Positions 1-10,298 of a stretch of 28,711 nucleotides of DNA are shown piece after piece. Location of the stretch: NCBI GenBank assembly GCA_021029095.1, contig JAJOHG010000326.1:1-28711 (forward strand). Direction: 5' to 3'. The notes under the pieces are model-generated. The model ran no database searches. It saw nothing but the letters and a program-made list of their open reading frames with translations, and was not told the DNA's origin. A program made the position numbers and the translations under genes. Every line of letters starts with the position of its first letter. The stretch's first letter is position 1. The stretch comes from Phellopilus nigrolimitatus. Its lineage: Eukaryota; Basidiomycota; Agaricomycetes; Hymenochaetales; Hymenochaetaceae.

Positions 1-472
1 TTGACCATCCTGAACAGATTCAGCTCGAAAAGGACCGCCGGGATAAGCCGAGAATAAGCGTGATCGACAATGATCGACGATAGCCACGTGTGCGCTACAC
101 TGATGCTTTCCAGTTATCGTGGACCTACGAGCAGCCGACTCTACTCCAGACCTTTCACCTTCGATACGCATCGCCGGCTCGAGCGCTACAATGGCGTTTT
201 TTCAAAGCTGGAAACAAGAGTACTATTTCAAGTCTTTGCATACGTCACCACTTTGCTGAGTGGAGTCGCAGCCCCTTTCCTGCCTTTAAGGCAGTCGACC
301 GTTCAATGACTATCGTAGCCACATAATAGAACATCTCCAAGTCTCCAGTATACACCCACGACCACGACCAACGCGCAGCCCTCGTTATTTGCTGAGCTCG
401 CTTTTCGTCACCGCCCACGGCGGATGCAGTTACAAGGCGAAGCGGCGTACGGGATCAAACCAGGGAGAGAGC
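1..472. other. Upstream region of the GH128 gene
   Basis: I see no supported gene here. Two short overlapping plus-strand open frames of about 80 codons start near 70-90, but they have no recognisable motif and unremarkable composition. The region directly precedes the start of the secreted glucanase and presumably holds its promoter. I could not pick out a clear TATA box. Confidence 0.5.
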
Positions 473-1828
473 ATGACGTTAGGTGTACTGTTTCTCTGCA
501 TCTTGGGTCTCTCAGACCGGGCGGCTGCATACACCAGTGTACAGCCGAGAGGGGTCAGCAACACCTCGAAGGCTGGTCTCGCGTGGCCGAACGGAAACTA
601 TAATGACTACAGGCAATACACGACCACCGGGAAAGTTTCGTGGTAAGCATTCTTCTCTTGATCCTGAGTGCATTGAATCGGTCAACTTTCGAATTATTGC
701 TGACGCTGGTGAATTCTGCGGTAGGTACTATACCTGGTCTCCGAATCCAATCAACGCGAACCTGGAGTTCGTCCCTCAGCTCTGGGGAACAACCCAGGTA
801 GACGCATTCTCCTCCATTATAAACAATACGATCTCTAAGAACGACATCACCGCTGTCCTGGGCTTCAACGAGTGAATGGTTTCTCTCACTCCTTTCTTAT
901 CCGTTGACGACTCGCATCAGAGCTCACACGCGCTCTTGCTTTCCGCAGACCTGAGCAATCTGGCCAGTCGAACCTTTCCGTGGAAGAAGGCGCTGAGCTC
1001 TGGAAGACGTATATCGAACCGCTGAAGGGGCTCGGAATCCGCCTTGGCACACCAGCGACGTCTAGTGCACCGAGTGGGAAGGCCTGGATCCAGGACTGGC
1101 TGTCCGCGTGTGGCGGAGGATGCAATCCCGACTTTGTCGCTCTTCGTGCGTTTAAATGTTTTCATCGCTTCTGAGTGAACAATGCTGACCTAAACCCCCC
1201 GAAACGCGCACGTACGGATTCGAATAGACTGGTATGACGTCAACGCGACTCAGTTCCAACTGTACCTCGAGGATTTCCACAACACCTTCCAGCTCCCCAT
1301 TTGGGTCACTGAGTGGGCATGCCAGGTAAGGCGCACCAGCGGGCTTTCCTCTGAACTTTACGTTTACTGCTGTATGAGGAGCGCACTAACCAGAAAATGT
1401 GTTTCCACTCATATCGACAGAACTTCAACGGCGGCGCACAATGCTCAGAGGGCGGCGTCATTGCGTTCCTCAACCAGACGCAGGCGTTTATGGACGCGAC
1501 TGACTGGGTCGAGCGATACGCATGGTACGGCGTGATGGAGAAGGTTAACATCAACGAGGTAGGCACCTGTGTAGTCTGCACTCAAGAGACTGATTTTACA
1601 CGGAGCGACTAGGACAATGCCATGATGAGCTCCAGCGGCAAGATTACGTCTCTCGGGGAGCAATACATCGGAGCGATCACCGCCGACGAGAACGGAGGCG
1701 GAGATGGACCGAGCGTCGGGAGCGCCGCGCGTGGTCTTCATATATCCGACTTCAGCACAAGCTCCTCGCTCGCGGGAATGACTACACTCGTCGCTACGAC
1801 CTCGATGCTTCTCGAGCTGATTTTTTGA
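473..1828 (+). CDS. Secreted glycoside hydrolase family 128 (Asl1-like) beta-1,3-glucanase
   Basis: Predicted extracellular or wall-bound endo-beta-1,3-glucanase acting on fungal glucans. Six exons: 473-642, 725-871, 949-1145, 1228-1325, 1421-1558 and 1613-1828, giving 321 aa with every junction in phase. The start is chosen because it gives a signal peptide of about 19 residues ending in an AAA/Y boundary; the open frame reaches further upstream but loses the signal. Family motifs are GFNEP, with the probable acid/base Glu106 whose codon is split by the exon 2/3 intron; FVALHWYDVN around residue 168; and WVTEWAC, with the probable nucleophile Glu200. The C-terminus is Ser/Gly-rich followed by a hydrophobic tail (about residues 303-321), which could be a GPI-anchor signal. 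Seen: motifs, signal and splice phases. Known: GH128 includes the Lentinula GLU1 type of endoglucanase. Inferred: a role in wall remodelling and the GPI anchor. Confidence 0.9.
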
Positions 1829-2049
1829 CAACATGCCAATGTATTGAAAACTCTACGAACTAACATCTATACCCCAAAATACCTGACTATGACTAGAGAC
1901 AACCTGTATAGCAAGAATTTGACGAGCTGTAGCTATATACCCTCATTTAGGAATGTGACGAAATGCAATGACATGCGTACCAAACGAAAAAAGCAGAGCT
2001 GCAAGAGAGGGTATCAAGCAGAAGAAGAGAAAAGGTAAAGAAGGGAATT

Positions 2050-5000
2050 TCAAGAGTGCTCGTCAAATGCGTCCATTGAGCGCATATTCTCGACGAGACG
2101 GCGATATTCCTGCAAGAGCTCAGGGATCTCCGACATCTTCAAATCGTCTGCCGTGCATTCAAGGAAACGGCGATTTGGCGGGGCAATTTGGGATAGTCGC
2201 GCTCCGGGGATAGGAGACGATGTTCTTGAGGAGACCGGTGTATCGAAGCGAGTTGCCTCCCTAGCTAAAAGAAGACTTGATGAGCGAGGAGGAGGGGATC
2301 CCTGGAGCGCAACGCATGAGAAAAGACACCCGCTGAGAGCTCAGAAGAAATTACCTGGTGCGTAGAAGCTTCATGCGCAACTCCTTTCGTCAGACGCGAC
2401 ATGTGCGCTAGGCGGTCCGAGATGCTCATCCTCTCCTTTTTCTCCGCTTTCTGCTTGCTCCGGCTCCGGCTGCTCATCATGCTCTCGAAACTACGCACGC
2501 TTCGCGTATCATGCCTCGCATCATCCTCTTCTTCTTCGCTCTCATCGCCGTCCTCCGCACTCTCCCCGACTTCGGACTCGACCTCCGCATCCTCGAGGAC
2601 CACGTTTCGCACGGACCCCGGCCGGCTTTCGACCATCTCCTGGCCTTCCTCATTTCCGAGGTGGTGTGACGACGCAAATGAGCGCGAACGATCGCGGGCA
2701 CCCGCACCGGGGAGTGACGCCGCGAGGCTCGCGATCGAGAACCCACTCTCGCGGCGCAAGAGGCCAAAGCCCGGCCGGATGTTGTTCCAGGGCGCGTTTT
2801 CCACGGAGCCATCGCCGCTTGCTTGTGAATTCTGTTGCTCACCAGGTGCCAGAGGGAGAAGCGAGCGAAGGACGCCAAACCCAGAGTCTACGACACCAGT
2901 GAGGACCTTGTTTGCGGAGCCCGCAATAGCATCCACTTGTTGCTCAACGCGCCCACGAAGGCCAGGGTGACCACCCGGAGTGGAAGCGGCAGACTTGTCT
3001 CCTGCCAGAGCAGGATGAGAGAGGGGGATGGGTGTGAGATCGGCCGTGCTGTGAAATTTGTCGTCAGAGCATAATTCACGTAAGTTACAATGATAACAAT
3101 TACCTCATGACTTTCTTCTCGCTTTCCTTAAGACCCAGTGCGCCCAGATCTACATTTTCCAGGAACTCTACCACCGCCATGAGGTTAACTAAGCAGTACC
3201 CCTCCTCCCCTCCGACCGACCGATTGCGGAACCGCTGAGTGTACAAAAGATGCGAGACAAGTTGCGGTGGGTTCGCCTTAACAACAGAGAAGATGATCAA
3301 AGGAAGGAGGATGTCACCAGACACTGGTGTCGGCGTTTTAGGAGGGGAAACGGTAAGGAGGGGTGTGTCCACTGAGCCAGACGAAGATGACGTTAAGGAC
3401 TGGATAGAAGTATGGTCTTCTCCTGCGGCATCTGCTTTAATGGTTTCAGACGTGTTGCTCTCCTCCATCTTTCCATGTATATCTGGCTCTGCAAGCGGAG
3501 AAATAGGTTCAGGAGAGACTGACAGCTTTGAAGGGCTGCTTTCCGCCCTGTCCCCGATCACAGAGTCATGGATGTCGGGTTTGAATGTCGGAGCTCGTGG
3601 TGTTTTCTCATCGTCCATCTGCTCCTCTGACTTCAATCGCAAAGGTGGAAGCCTGGAAAGCCCATCTACCAAAACCCATGCATTACACATCAATCATTTT
3701 TCTGTTACTTTCGCTATGACCGAACTGACGAACTTACCAACAATGATACGATGAGACGCAACCAAAATCGTAGCTTTATCCGCGGGACAGGCTGTGAATC
3801 CTAGCTGAGATATTGCTGTAAAATGTGTTAGAATTTGACTGACACGCGGAAGTTGAATTCATTGTGATTTACTTTCTCCACAAGCCGTGACGACGCGCTC
3901 TACATCCGCACCTGATGCACCAACGTCGACGCCGAGATGGTCCAAACTTAAGTCCAGCATGTTGAGCGCAGCTATGCGGCTCGACAGTGCTTCGTCATGG
4001 GACGCGTCGTCAGAGTTCGAAGGACGAAACAAGCTTTGCAAACTCATCAGCGTCTGGCTGTGGAACTCGAAAGAAGAAAATTCACCGGTCGCAGAATACG
4101 CCCGTCAGAGCCCGTTCGACCTTATCAAGAGTATCTTGTATCTTTTTGTCAAGCTCGTCTCTTTCCTTTTCTTTTTCCTCTTCACTCTGCTTGTCGTCTT
4201 TTCGTCTCAGTGTCGTCGGAAACTTTTCGGTGCGTAGCTCCTCCTCCAAGCTCTCGTAAAATGCTTGAAACGTCTCTGAGACTTCCTCCGCAGGATCATC
4301 ATACGCAGACACAGACAAGATTGATCCATGATCCGAAGATCCTTGACTCCCATTATTGCTTTCCTTCGGCTTATGGTTTGCTTTCGGAAAGGGCAGGAAG
4401 CTCGAAGAGAAATCGTGGGTGCGATCCATCACCCACGTAGGCAGTCCAGCGAGTGCACCATTGATCTCTGCCTTGATGGATTTCGACAATGCCTTGGATA
4501 CGTTTCTCCGAACGATTGCCTTCTCAATCGTAAATGCAGGTACCTCGATAGCATGATCAGCTAGTGGCGCGTCTAAGAGAGGCTGAGAATTTAAAGCAGG
4601 GCTTGAAGGTGTAGGAGATTTGGAGAAGAAAGATGCAAAAGGGTTGGAAAGGCGTGATACACTCGAGGGAGAGGCGGCCTTGGTACCGGGTCGCGGCGGT
4701 AAGGGAGGTTTCTGCTGAATAGATGATCGCGGGGGAAGGGGGAGAGAAGGTATGACGGATGGTGAGGATACAAGCGGATAGGTGGTCGAGGGTGAGTGCG
4801 GTTTGGGAAGGGGGGGAAGAGCAAGGAGAGTAGACGTGCGAGTCACAGGATTAGACAGAGCCTTGAACGCTTTCGATGACGTCGGAAGGATAGATTGTAT
4901 TGTTATATTACCTTCGCTGTATCAATGCAGTAAATCAGTATACAAATTTGCAAAGAAAGAGCCTGTAGACCACAACTCCGATATAACAAGAAAATAGGCA

Positions 5001-5853
5001 TGAAAGGAGAGATCGTGACATCAACGGAAGAAGCTCCGCGGCGTCCTTCTTTTTTCTGAGATGCGGTCGAGATACGATCTAAAGGCTCTACGAGTTGAGT
5101 GCTCACTCGATTGTTCCCCTCAGGCCAGACAACGTCACAAAGGGTGCATCATTCCTCGCAGATCCGTTGCAAAATATGATATGGTCTTTCATAAACTCAG
5201 GAGTTATAATCTCATGAGAGCTCGATTGGTCCGTTGGGAGTAGCAGCGTTGCCTGTGCAAGTATCCCCGCATTCATCACCTTCTCTTGACAAATAAAATA
5301 ACCAGTGTAGACTACCCACCTTGCCCGTCGAGATCATACCCCATATCTCTGCCCAAGCGGGTGACTGATCGGATCCGCCAACAAGCTCCTCGAGCATCGC
5401 CCACCCGAGAGTTCCGACATCAAGCCCATGGTCCTGGGCAACGGCTTTGAGGTTCTGAAGCTGCAGCCGACTCGTTGCGCTCGCGACGCCGCTCGCGGGC
5501 TGCTGCTGAGGTGGCACGCTCACGGAGACAGGAGAGCTAGCAGTTCCTGTGGTAGCAGAGCTTGTGGGCACGCGCGCCTGCCGCGGAGTGTAAGGAAGAT
5601 ATTTCGGTGCAGAGGTCAGTACAGCACCGGAGGCGATGCGCGGTGATTCGGGCGACGAGTGATTGCTGTTGCTAGACGCGCCGCCGACGGAGGTAGCGAC
5701 GTTTGCGGAAGAAGAAGGACCTGGTGACAGGAGTGGGTGAGCAGTGAGCAGCTCGTGCGAGGGTGTATGGCGCAAGCGTCCGCTGCCGTGTGCGGGCGAC
5801 GCGGGGCGAAGGCCCGAAGTTGTATCGCTTTTCGCGGCCATCGTGTCTTCCAA
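2050..5853 (-). CDS. VPS9-domain guanine nucleotide exchange factor for Rab5/Vps21-type GTPases
   Basis: Predicted to activate endosomal Rab5-family GTPases in endocytic and vacuolar trafficking. Eight exons read leftward: 5853-5320, 5252-5107, 4916-4086, 4033-3873, 3815-3738, 3665-3104, 3048-2355 and 2256-2050. They total 3213 nt (1070 aa) and all phases close. Residues 1-130 are Ser/Pro-rich and disordered. Residues 130-260 carry a conserved basidiomycete N-terminal segment including ATLLLPTDQ, TPEFMKDHI and TLSGLRGTI. A Pro-rich stretch follows, then the VPS9 region (about 430-770), with SDDASHDEALSSRIAALN, PADKATILVASHRIIVDGLS, VKANPPQLVSHLLYTQRF and GGEEGYCLVNLMAVVEFLEN. An acidic, Ser/Pro-rich insert of about 115 residues sits inside the VPS9 fold. 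The tail (1003-1070) ends in a helical segment, LLQEYRRLVENMRSMDAF. The exon 7/8 acceptor (GGGAG at 2257) is non-ideal but restores the conserved C-terminal frame. An in-frame Met at 5841 is an alternative start. Confidence 0.9.
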
Positions 5854-6109
5854 GGCCTCCTTCGAGAGTAAAATGACAGTAGTTGTTCAGCGCAATGGCA
5901 TACGAGCAATAGTCATAGGGTCTTGACGTGCTGTCGGACGTCGCGGACAATGAGCGCGATGGCGAGCACGGTGATGACGGTAAGTAAAGGCACTTTCCCA
6001 CGGGTGTTTTACGCGGCCTAATTAGCTGAACGCGTGCCACAATTTGCTTCCTTTTACTTCTCTCTGCCCAATCCCAAGAGCAAAAGAAACACTTGCACTC
6101 TTCACAACT
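5854..6109. promoter_or_regulatory. Shared 256-bp divergent promoter region
   Basis: This interval separates the start of the leftward VPS9-domain gene from the start of the rightward gene at 6110. Both promoters must lie here unless the 5' UTRs are spliced. A CT-rich tract around 6045-6065 lies just before the rightward ATG. I cannot identify a TATA box with confidence. Confidence 0.45.
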
Positions 6110-7130
6110 ATGAGCTTCAGAAGACCCAGGGAGTACTACAGGAATCGAAACGGGTTTATTGAGGAGCGTGATCAATACCCGTTGGAGAACAGGAAGGATG
6201 AGGAAGCGGCAGAAGCTCAAGACCTTGCGCGATTCGTGATGCGCGAGATGGGCTCTTTCTTCCCCCCGTAGGTTTTAATTCCGTTCCGCAATCGAAATCA
6301 CTTTATTTCATCATTCCTACTGTAGCCCTGAGGAGATGAAGAGAGAGGCTGAAACTTATGAAACTGTCGCAACTACGATAGAACGTATCAAAAGATTGAA
6401 AAAGGAACACGCAGATGGGATATCAAAACTGGCTAGCTACTACGCGCAAGGGGTCTATGATGATGCAATGGACCGCTATCTCCAGACTGATGATCTGAAG
6501 TACTTTGACGATGATCTTGCGAGGGACGACGAGTGGTCAGAGCATTACGCAAGACTTGAGGTCAGCGAACTCCGTCTGCCGTCTCTCGATCAAAGTCTGT
6601 TCATCGCGTGCTGAAACTCGACGGCTCTCGGCTTGATGTTCGGTGCTCGAAAAAGGATTTTTTCAGAAGGAGCGGACGTATCTACAAGTCCGAGTTTTAC
6701 AACGTGTTAGCGCGGACGCAATACGACCATCTTCAAGAGCTACTTCCGCTGTACAAACGGCTACGCGAACTGAAGGAGATGGAGGAGGCGGCGCGGATCA
6801 AGCGAGAGTCTCAGTTCCCTCAAACGATACAAGAGTATCGAAGCATGGGCTTGAAGGACGCACGGCTGCGGGTAGCACGCTTCCTGATGGCGGATGCGCC
6901 AAAACGGGAGCTAATGAGGACGACGTCGCACTGGGCATGGAGGCAGACCGAACCACTGATCAAAGAGTATAACGGTAATGTGAGCGCTGTTTGCAAATGT
7001 TGACCGAGGGGATCACTGCTTGGGGCTGACTTGATACTGATTGTTGTAGCGCGAGTTTCAGCGGGAGATAGAAAACATGGTTCGGGAGGTAGAAACGACA
7101 GACCCTAGAGCGCGGAACCGAGGGATGTAA
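6110..7130 (+). CDS. Unrecognised charged protein (conserved-looking, function unknown)
   Basis: I do not recognise the family. Exons: 6110-6267, 6326-about 6607, about 6667-6979 and 7050-7130. Junctions 1/2 and 3/4 are clean (gtaggt donor; gtgagc donor with ttgttgtag acceptor) and in phase. The middle junction is ambiguous. A 59-nt intron 6608-6666 with a strong tttttcag acceptor gives 277 aa. A 128-nt intron 6561-6688 with the better gtcagc donor gives 254 aa. The protein is rich in Glu, Arg, Lys and Tyr and predicted mostly helical, with no signal peptide or membrane segment. It starts MSFRRPREYYRNRNGF. The C-terminal half contains ARTQYDHLQELLPLYKRL and RVARFLMADAPKREL, and it ends in a charged helix and RARNRGM. 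Composition suggests an intracellular protein. Confidence 0.7.
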
Positions 7131-7514
7131 AAAAGGATTTAGTATTTTATTATGCTGGGATGATGGAGTACCTGAGGTGAGGTGAACGTGGTTGTCTAAG
7201 TAGAGTGATATCAGCACGTGTAGAGACGCAAATCCTTTGTTTCGAAGATCAAGTGTTCGAAGTTGTTTATACGCGTCTGCTGCCCGATGCTGTGTTCCCG
7301 ATCCCTCTTGAGTATCCTCCGGGCTGTACACATCCGCCAGCTCTGCATGCTTTCCGAAACGTCTCTCAACCTGCACAGGAACCACGTCCTTGTTGGCATA
7401 CAGCCCATAACCCGCCTTTTTCTCTTGTAAAGTTCCATTTCCATATGGAACCATAGCCACGCTACGTCGCTGCGTCCCGGTACTGAACTTATTTAAAACG
7501 TCCATCGACCACAC
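6960..7514 (-). CDS. Possible minus-strand gene, unrecognised; 3' end uncertain
   Basis: An open frame starting at 7514 reads leftward for 184 codons. Its first 110 codons have a coding-like amino-acid balance (for example SVAMVPYGNG, AGYGLYANKDVVPVQVERRF and AADAYKQLRTLDLRNKGF). The last third lies antisense to the 3' end of the gene at 6110-7130 and is probably not coding. A minus-strand AATAAA at 7146-7151 suggests that a real transcript would end or splice near 7150-7180, for example at the gtactc following residue 115. No family is recognised. It would share an 83-bp divergent promoter with the gene at 7598. It could equally be a chance open frame in spacer DNA. Confidence 0.3.
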   Translation of the reverse strand: MWSMDVLNKFSTGTQRRSVAMVPYGNGTLQEKKAGYGLYANKDVVPVQVERRFGKHAELADVYSPEDTQEGSGTQHRAADAYKQLRTLDLRNKGFASLHVLISLYLDNHVHLTSGTPSSQHNKILNPFLHPSVPRSRVCRFYLPNHVFYLPLKLALQQSVSSQPQAVIPSVNICKQRSHYRYTL

Positions 7515-7597
7515 CGACTTCCCCGCAAAGTCACCCAGTCACATTCCCCTCTCTCAACGTGCTAGTCGCAAAGCCCCGCCCTGAAATCTCCACGTAC

Positions 7598-8225
7598 ATG
7601 GCCTATAGGTCGTCGATACGCGCAATGGACACAAACCACGGCCGCTCAACTCAGATGGTCCGTGTCTCGTTCCATTCTTGCTTTCAGGCACACCGCTCAT
7701 CCCGATCTGCCTCCGTAGCACTCGCCGACGCAGCACCCATTACCAGACATCCCGTTGGCAGTCAACACTCTGCTCGACACGACGCGCCGTCTCGAGTCCT
7801 CAATAGTCCAGTGGGCCGCGCTCCACATCTCCGAAGTCGAGGTCAGCGACGTGTTTGTCGCAGTCGGCAACAGCTTTCACGAGATGCTCGCGGCGTTCGC
7901 CGCGTACGGCATCGACATGAGGTACGCTTTTTTTTTTCTTCGTCTCGTGGCCTGTGGCGTCCGCTCGTGCCGATATTCCATTTACTTAAATTGAATTATC
8001 AGAGACGTGTCGGGCTTCCTTGACGACTTGCGCCGACTGCTGGAGGAGTGCCTGAGCGAGGATCCGACGCCGCAGAACATCAATTATCTCCAGCCGCAGG
8101 TGCGGTCGATCATCGCAAAGCTCCTTGAAGGCCTCCGCAACAAGCAGCCCATCTATTGGCAGGCGGTAAACGCGCGCCGATCGGGCTCAGTCTCGGGCTC
8201 CAGCTCCAGCTCCGGCTTCCGTTAA
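7598..8225 (+). CDS. Short protein consisting of an Aip3/Bud6 N-terminal-like domain
   Basis: Three exons, 7598-7657, 7719-7921 and 8003-8225, give 161 aa with all phases closing. Residues 33 to about 145 match the N-terminal helical domain of Aip3/Bud6 actin-interacting polarity proteins. The signature features are AVNTLLDTTRRLESSIVQW, EVSDVFVAVGNSFHEMLAAF, FLDDLRRLLEECLSEDPTPQ and VRSIIAKLLEGLRNKQPIYW. In known Bud6 proteins this domain is followed by a long disordered region and a C-terminal actin/formin-binding coiled coil. Here the protein stops after a short Ser-rich tail (GSVSGSSSSSGFR). It may be a domain-reduced paralogue; the full-length Bud6 would then be elsewhere. The family match is from memory of the conserved pattern; a role in cell polarity is inference. 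The short first exon (20 codons) is the least certain part. Confidence 0.78.
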
Positions 8226-8838
8226 TCTCGTATATCATCGAATTCCGTCACTCCGTCATTCCGTTTTGGGCCCCTTCCTCGATCTTATAATGTCCGTCCC
8301 CGTTCGGATCTCTGGGCACCGCGTATGGGGGTCGCTTAATTTCAAATTAGAGCTTAGAAGGAGAAAGAGGCGTGGTGTGCCGGCGCACTCTACCGCCAAA
8401 AAATCAACGCAGCGACCGTAGTCGAGCTGCAGCACGGCTTGCTCAGTATTATTTTGGTGAGAGCTTTTGATACCTTACGATCACGATGGTAGGAAAGGAC
8501 GAAGAAGGAGGGGTAATGTAGGAGATTTTGTTATAAATTCGGAAATGGACTGAGGTTTATATATAATATTTTGTCCGGCATGTAAGTTATAACACTGTAC
8601 TCTGCTCTCGGCCTTGCTTGCATATCTATCTTGTATTTATAACTTTTTTTTTTGAATCCATTAGACCTTTCGTTCTTTCCACATACTTCGTATGGCTCAG
8701 TTACTGAGTCGACGGACCACATCTCGGATTGATGACCTTTTTCTCCTGGACAAACGGAATGAACGTATAATGATAAGTGATGCTGAAACACTATAAATTC
8801 TCTACATACAGAATAAAGTACAAATAAAGAAACGAAAA
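8226..8838. other. Convergent intergenic region
   Basis: This lies between the 3' ends of the Aip3-like gene and the Mex67-like gene. It must hold both terminators and UTRs. The right half is AT-rich, with a T tract near 8643-8654 and several ATAAA-like motifs. Open frames crossing it (such as the minus-strand frame at 8531-8977) are extensions or shadows and show no motif. Confidence 0.5.
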
Positions 8839-10224
8839 TCAAGAAGTTGCTTGCACACGCGTTGTCATGTCTCGTATAGTGAGTTGGTGGCAAACCGCAA
8901 CCATAGGCCATAAGCCACTCGAGGCTCTGGAGGGGTACATAATCGTCAGTTAGGTTAAAAAAACTGATATAGATCATACTTACCCGTCAACATCGGAGTA
9001 TTCAGCCTTCTGCAGAATAAAACACTGGTCAAACGACAGGCGATTCTCGCGCCCGGCTTTTTCCTCGGTAAGGTAGCCATGGCTTGTGAGGAACACATGG
9101 GGTGTGTCACCAAGCTGCACAGCGAGAACGTTCCAGTTGACGTCCGTCGGTGAACTGGAACAAAACTTATGTGGCCCAAGGGCGAGCAATGCCGGAACGA
9201 TCTCGACCCGGCCTTTGTGCAGATTCTTAGAATACTGCGTTTTTTCCAGGTTCACTGGAGAAAAGAGAAGAATTAGGACGCCAAATTATCGCATAGTCAG
9301 CGATAGGATGACAAGAGCGCACGGAGATTTCGAGATCCTTTCCGGGCAACGAAGCGTTGCACACCAGATATCGTGAAATGCGCAGCCAGCATATTGAGCG
9401 AGAAGAAGTCGTGCACGCAGTATGAGAACGACGCGTCGCTCGCATACGCGCTTGCGAGAGCAGAACGGTCGGTGTCGAATGTCTCTGCGTATCTAAATAC
9501 CTGTTAATGTTAGAGTCCGGTGAGGGGAAAGGGAAAGAAGGTCCATACCGCTTCAGAAAATCCACTGCCATGTCTTCAAGTTCGCACGCCTGACGGTTAA
9601 GCTCTTCTGCCTCCTCATCGGGCAGCGTCTGGATAACGCCCTGTATCGGGGTTTCATTCTCAATAAGGAGAGGGGAAGGATTCTGTGGCTCTTCCTGGTT
9701 TGCGGGAAGGAGCGTGTCTGGCCATACTGGAACGGGACTTTCCCTAGGGTAGCAATGTGCCGATAGGGTGGGCAGAGATGAGCATGAGTGCAATATCCTA
9801 TGTCTGCAGAGTGTACAGACTTAACCAATCCAAAGTCAATCCGTCGTCCCTGTCAATGTGAGCCGTTTCACTTCACGCTTTCCCGCTCACAGACGTCTAA
9901 AAGAACTCACCGGAAACGGATCCGCGTAACAGTCAGTCCCTTCTTATGCAGCTCTTCTGATTCTTGTTCGGACCATTTCTTCCTTTCAGCCTCCCAGTTT
10001 CCTGACTTCTTTGTGCACGAGAAGGGTATTGGTGAGTACCACTTTACGCCTTCCTTAATGGGTCTGCTCAGCACAGGGGAGGGCGAGCGCTCGTGTTTTG
10101 GTATACGCTCGGATTGAGTCGCCATAAATTGAGTTTCATGAACACGTAGACGAGTTCTAAGTTGAGCGTCGGCGGGCAGATTGGACCTTTCGGTGTTTAG
10201 AGCAGAAACGCGTCGCGTCCACAT
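8839..10224 (-). CDS. Short Mex67/NXF-like protein with NTF2-like domain
   Basis: Six exons read leftward: 10224-9911, 9849-9826, 9743-9549, 9492-9323, 9254-8984 and 8926-8839. They give 353 aa, or 320 aa if translation starts at the in-frame Met at 10125. Exon 2 is only 24 nt. The strongest evidence is the NTF2-like domain (about residue 160 to the end): AVDFLKRYAETFDTDRSALA, HKGRVEIVPALLALGPH, NRLSFDQCFILQ and WPMVAVCHQLTIRD. Just before it, the DDGLTLDWESPVPVWPDTLL stretch resembles the segment that precedes the NTF2-like domain in basidiomycete Mex67 mRNA-export receptors. The N-terminal RNA-binding and leucine-rich repeat domains of full Mex67 are not seen, and neither is the C-terminal UBA-like FG-binding domain. 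The exon 4 donor (gtgcgc at 9322) could be replaced by gtgtgc further upstream in the same phase. mRNA export is known for the family; function for this short form is inference. Confidence 0.75.
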
Positions 10225-10298
10225 TGGGTAAGCAGCTCGGCAAATGACCGCGACTTGGTCTGACTTAGCGCGTCACGACGTGAACACTGAGCACGACA
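10225..10298. promoter_or_regulatory. Compact divergent promoter between Mex67-like gene and CWC27
   Basis: Only 74 bp separate the two annotated starts (173 bp if the downstream Met of the Mex67-like gene is used). This implies a bidirectional promoter or overlapping 5' UTRs. The tight spacing mildly favours the internal start at 10125. No TATA box is evident. Confidence 0.4.

Noticed and set aside
2401..2970. 189-codon plus-strand open frame rich in Ser and Arg
   Set aside because: Exact antisense shadow of VPS9-gene exon 7, whose phase and conservation are clear.
4917..5106. Possible extra exon in the 190-nt second intron of the VPS9 gene
   Set aside because: Open reading is available, but joining 5107 directly to 4916 gives the conserved GTIDEGNITIQSILP in phase, so no extra exon is needed.
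6643..6972. 109-codon plus-strand frame inside the unknown gene
   Set aside because: Out of frame with the clearly better reading that joins to the last exon through a clean gtgagc intron.
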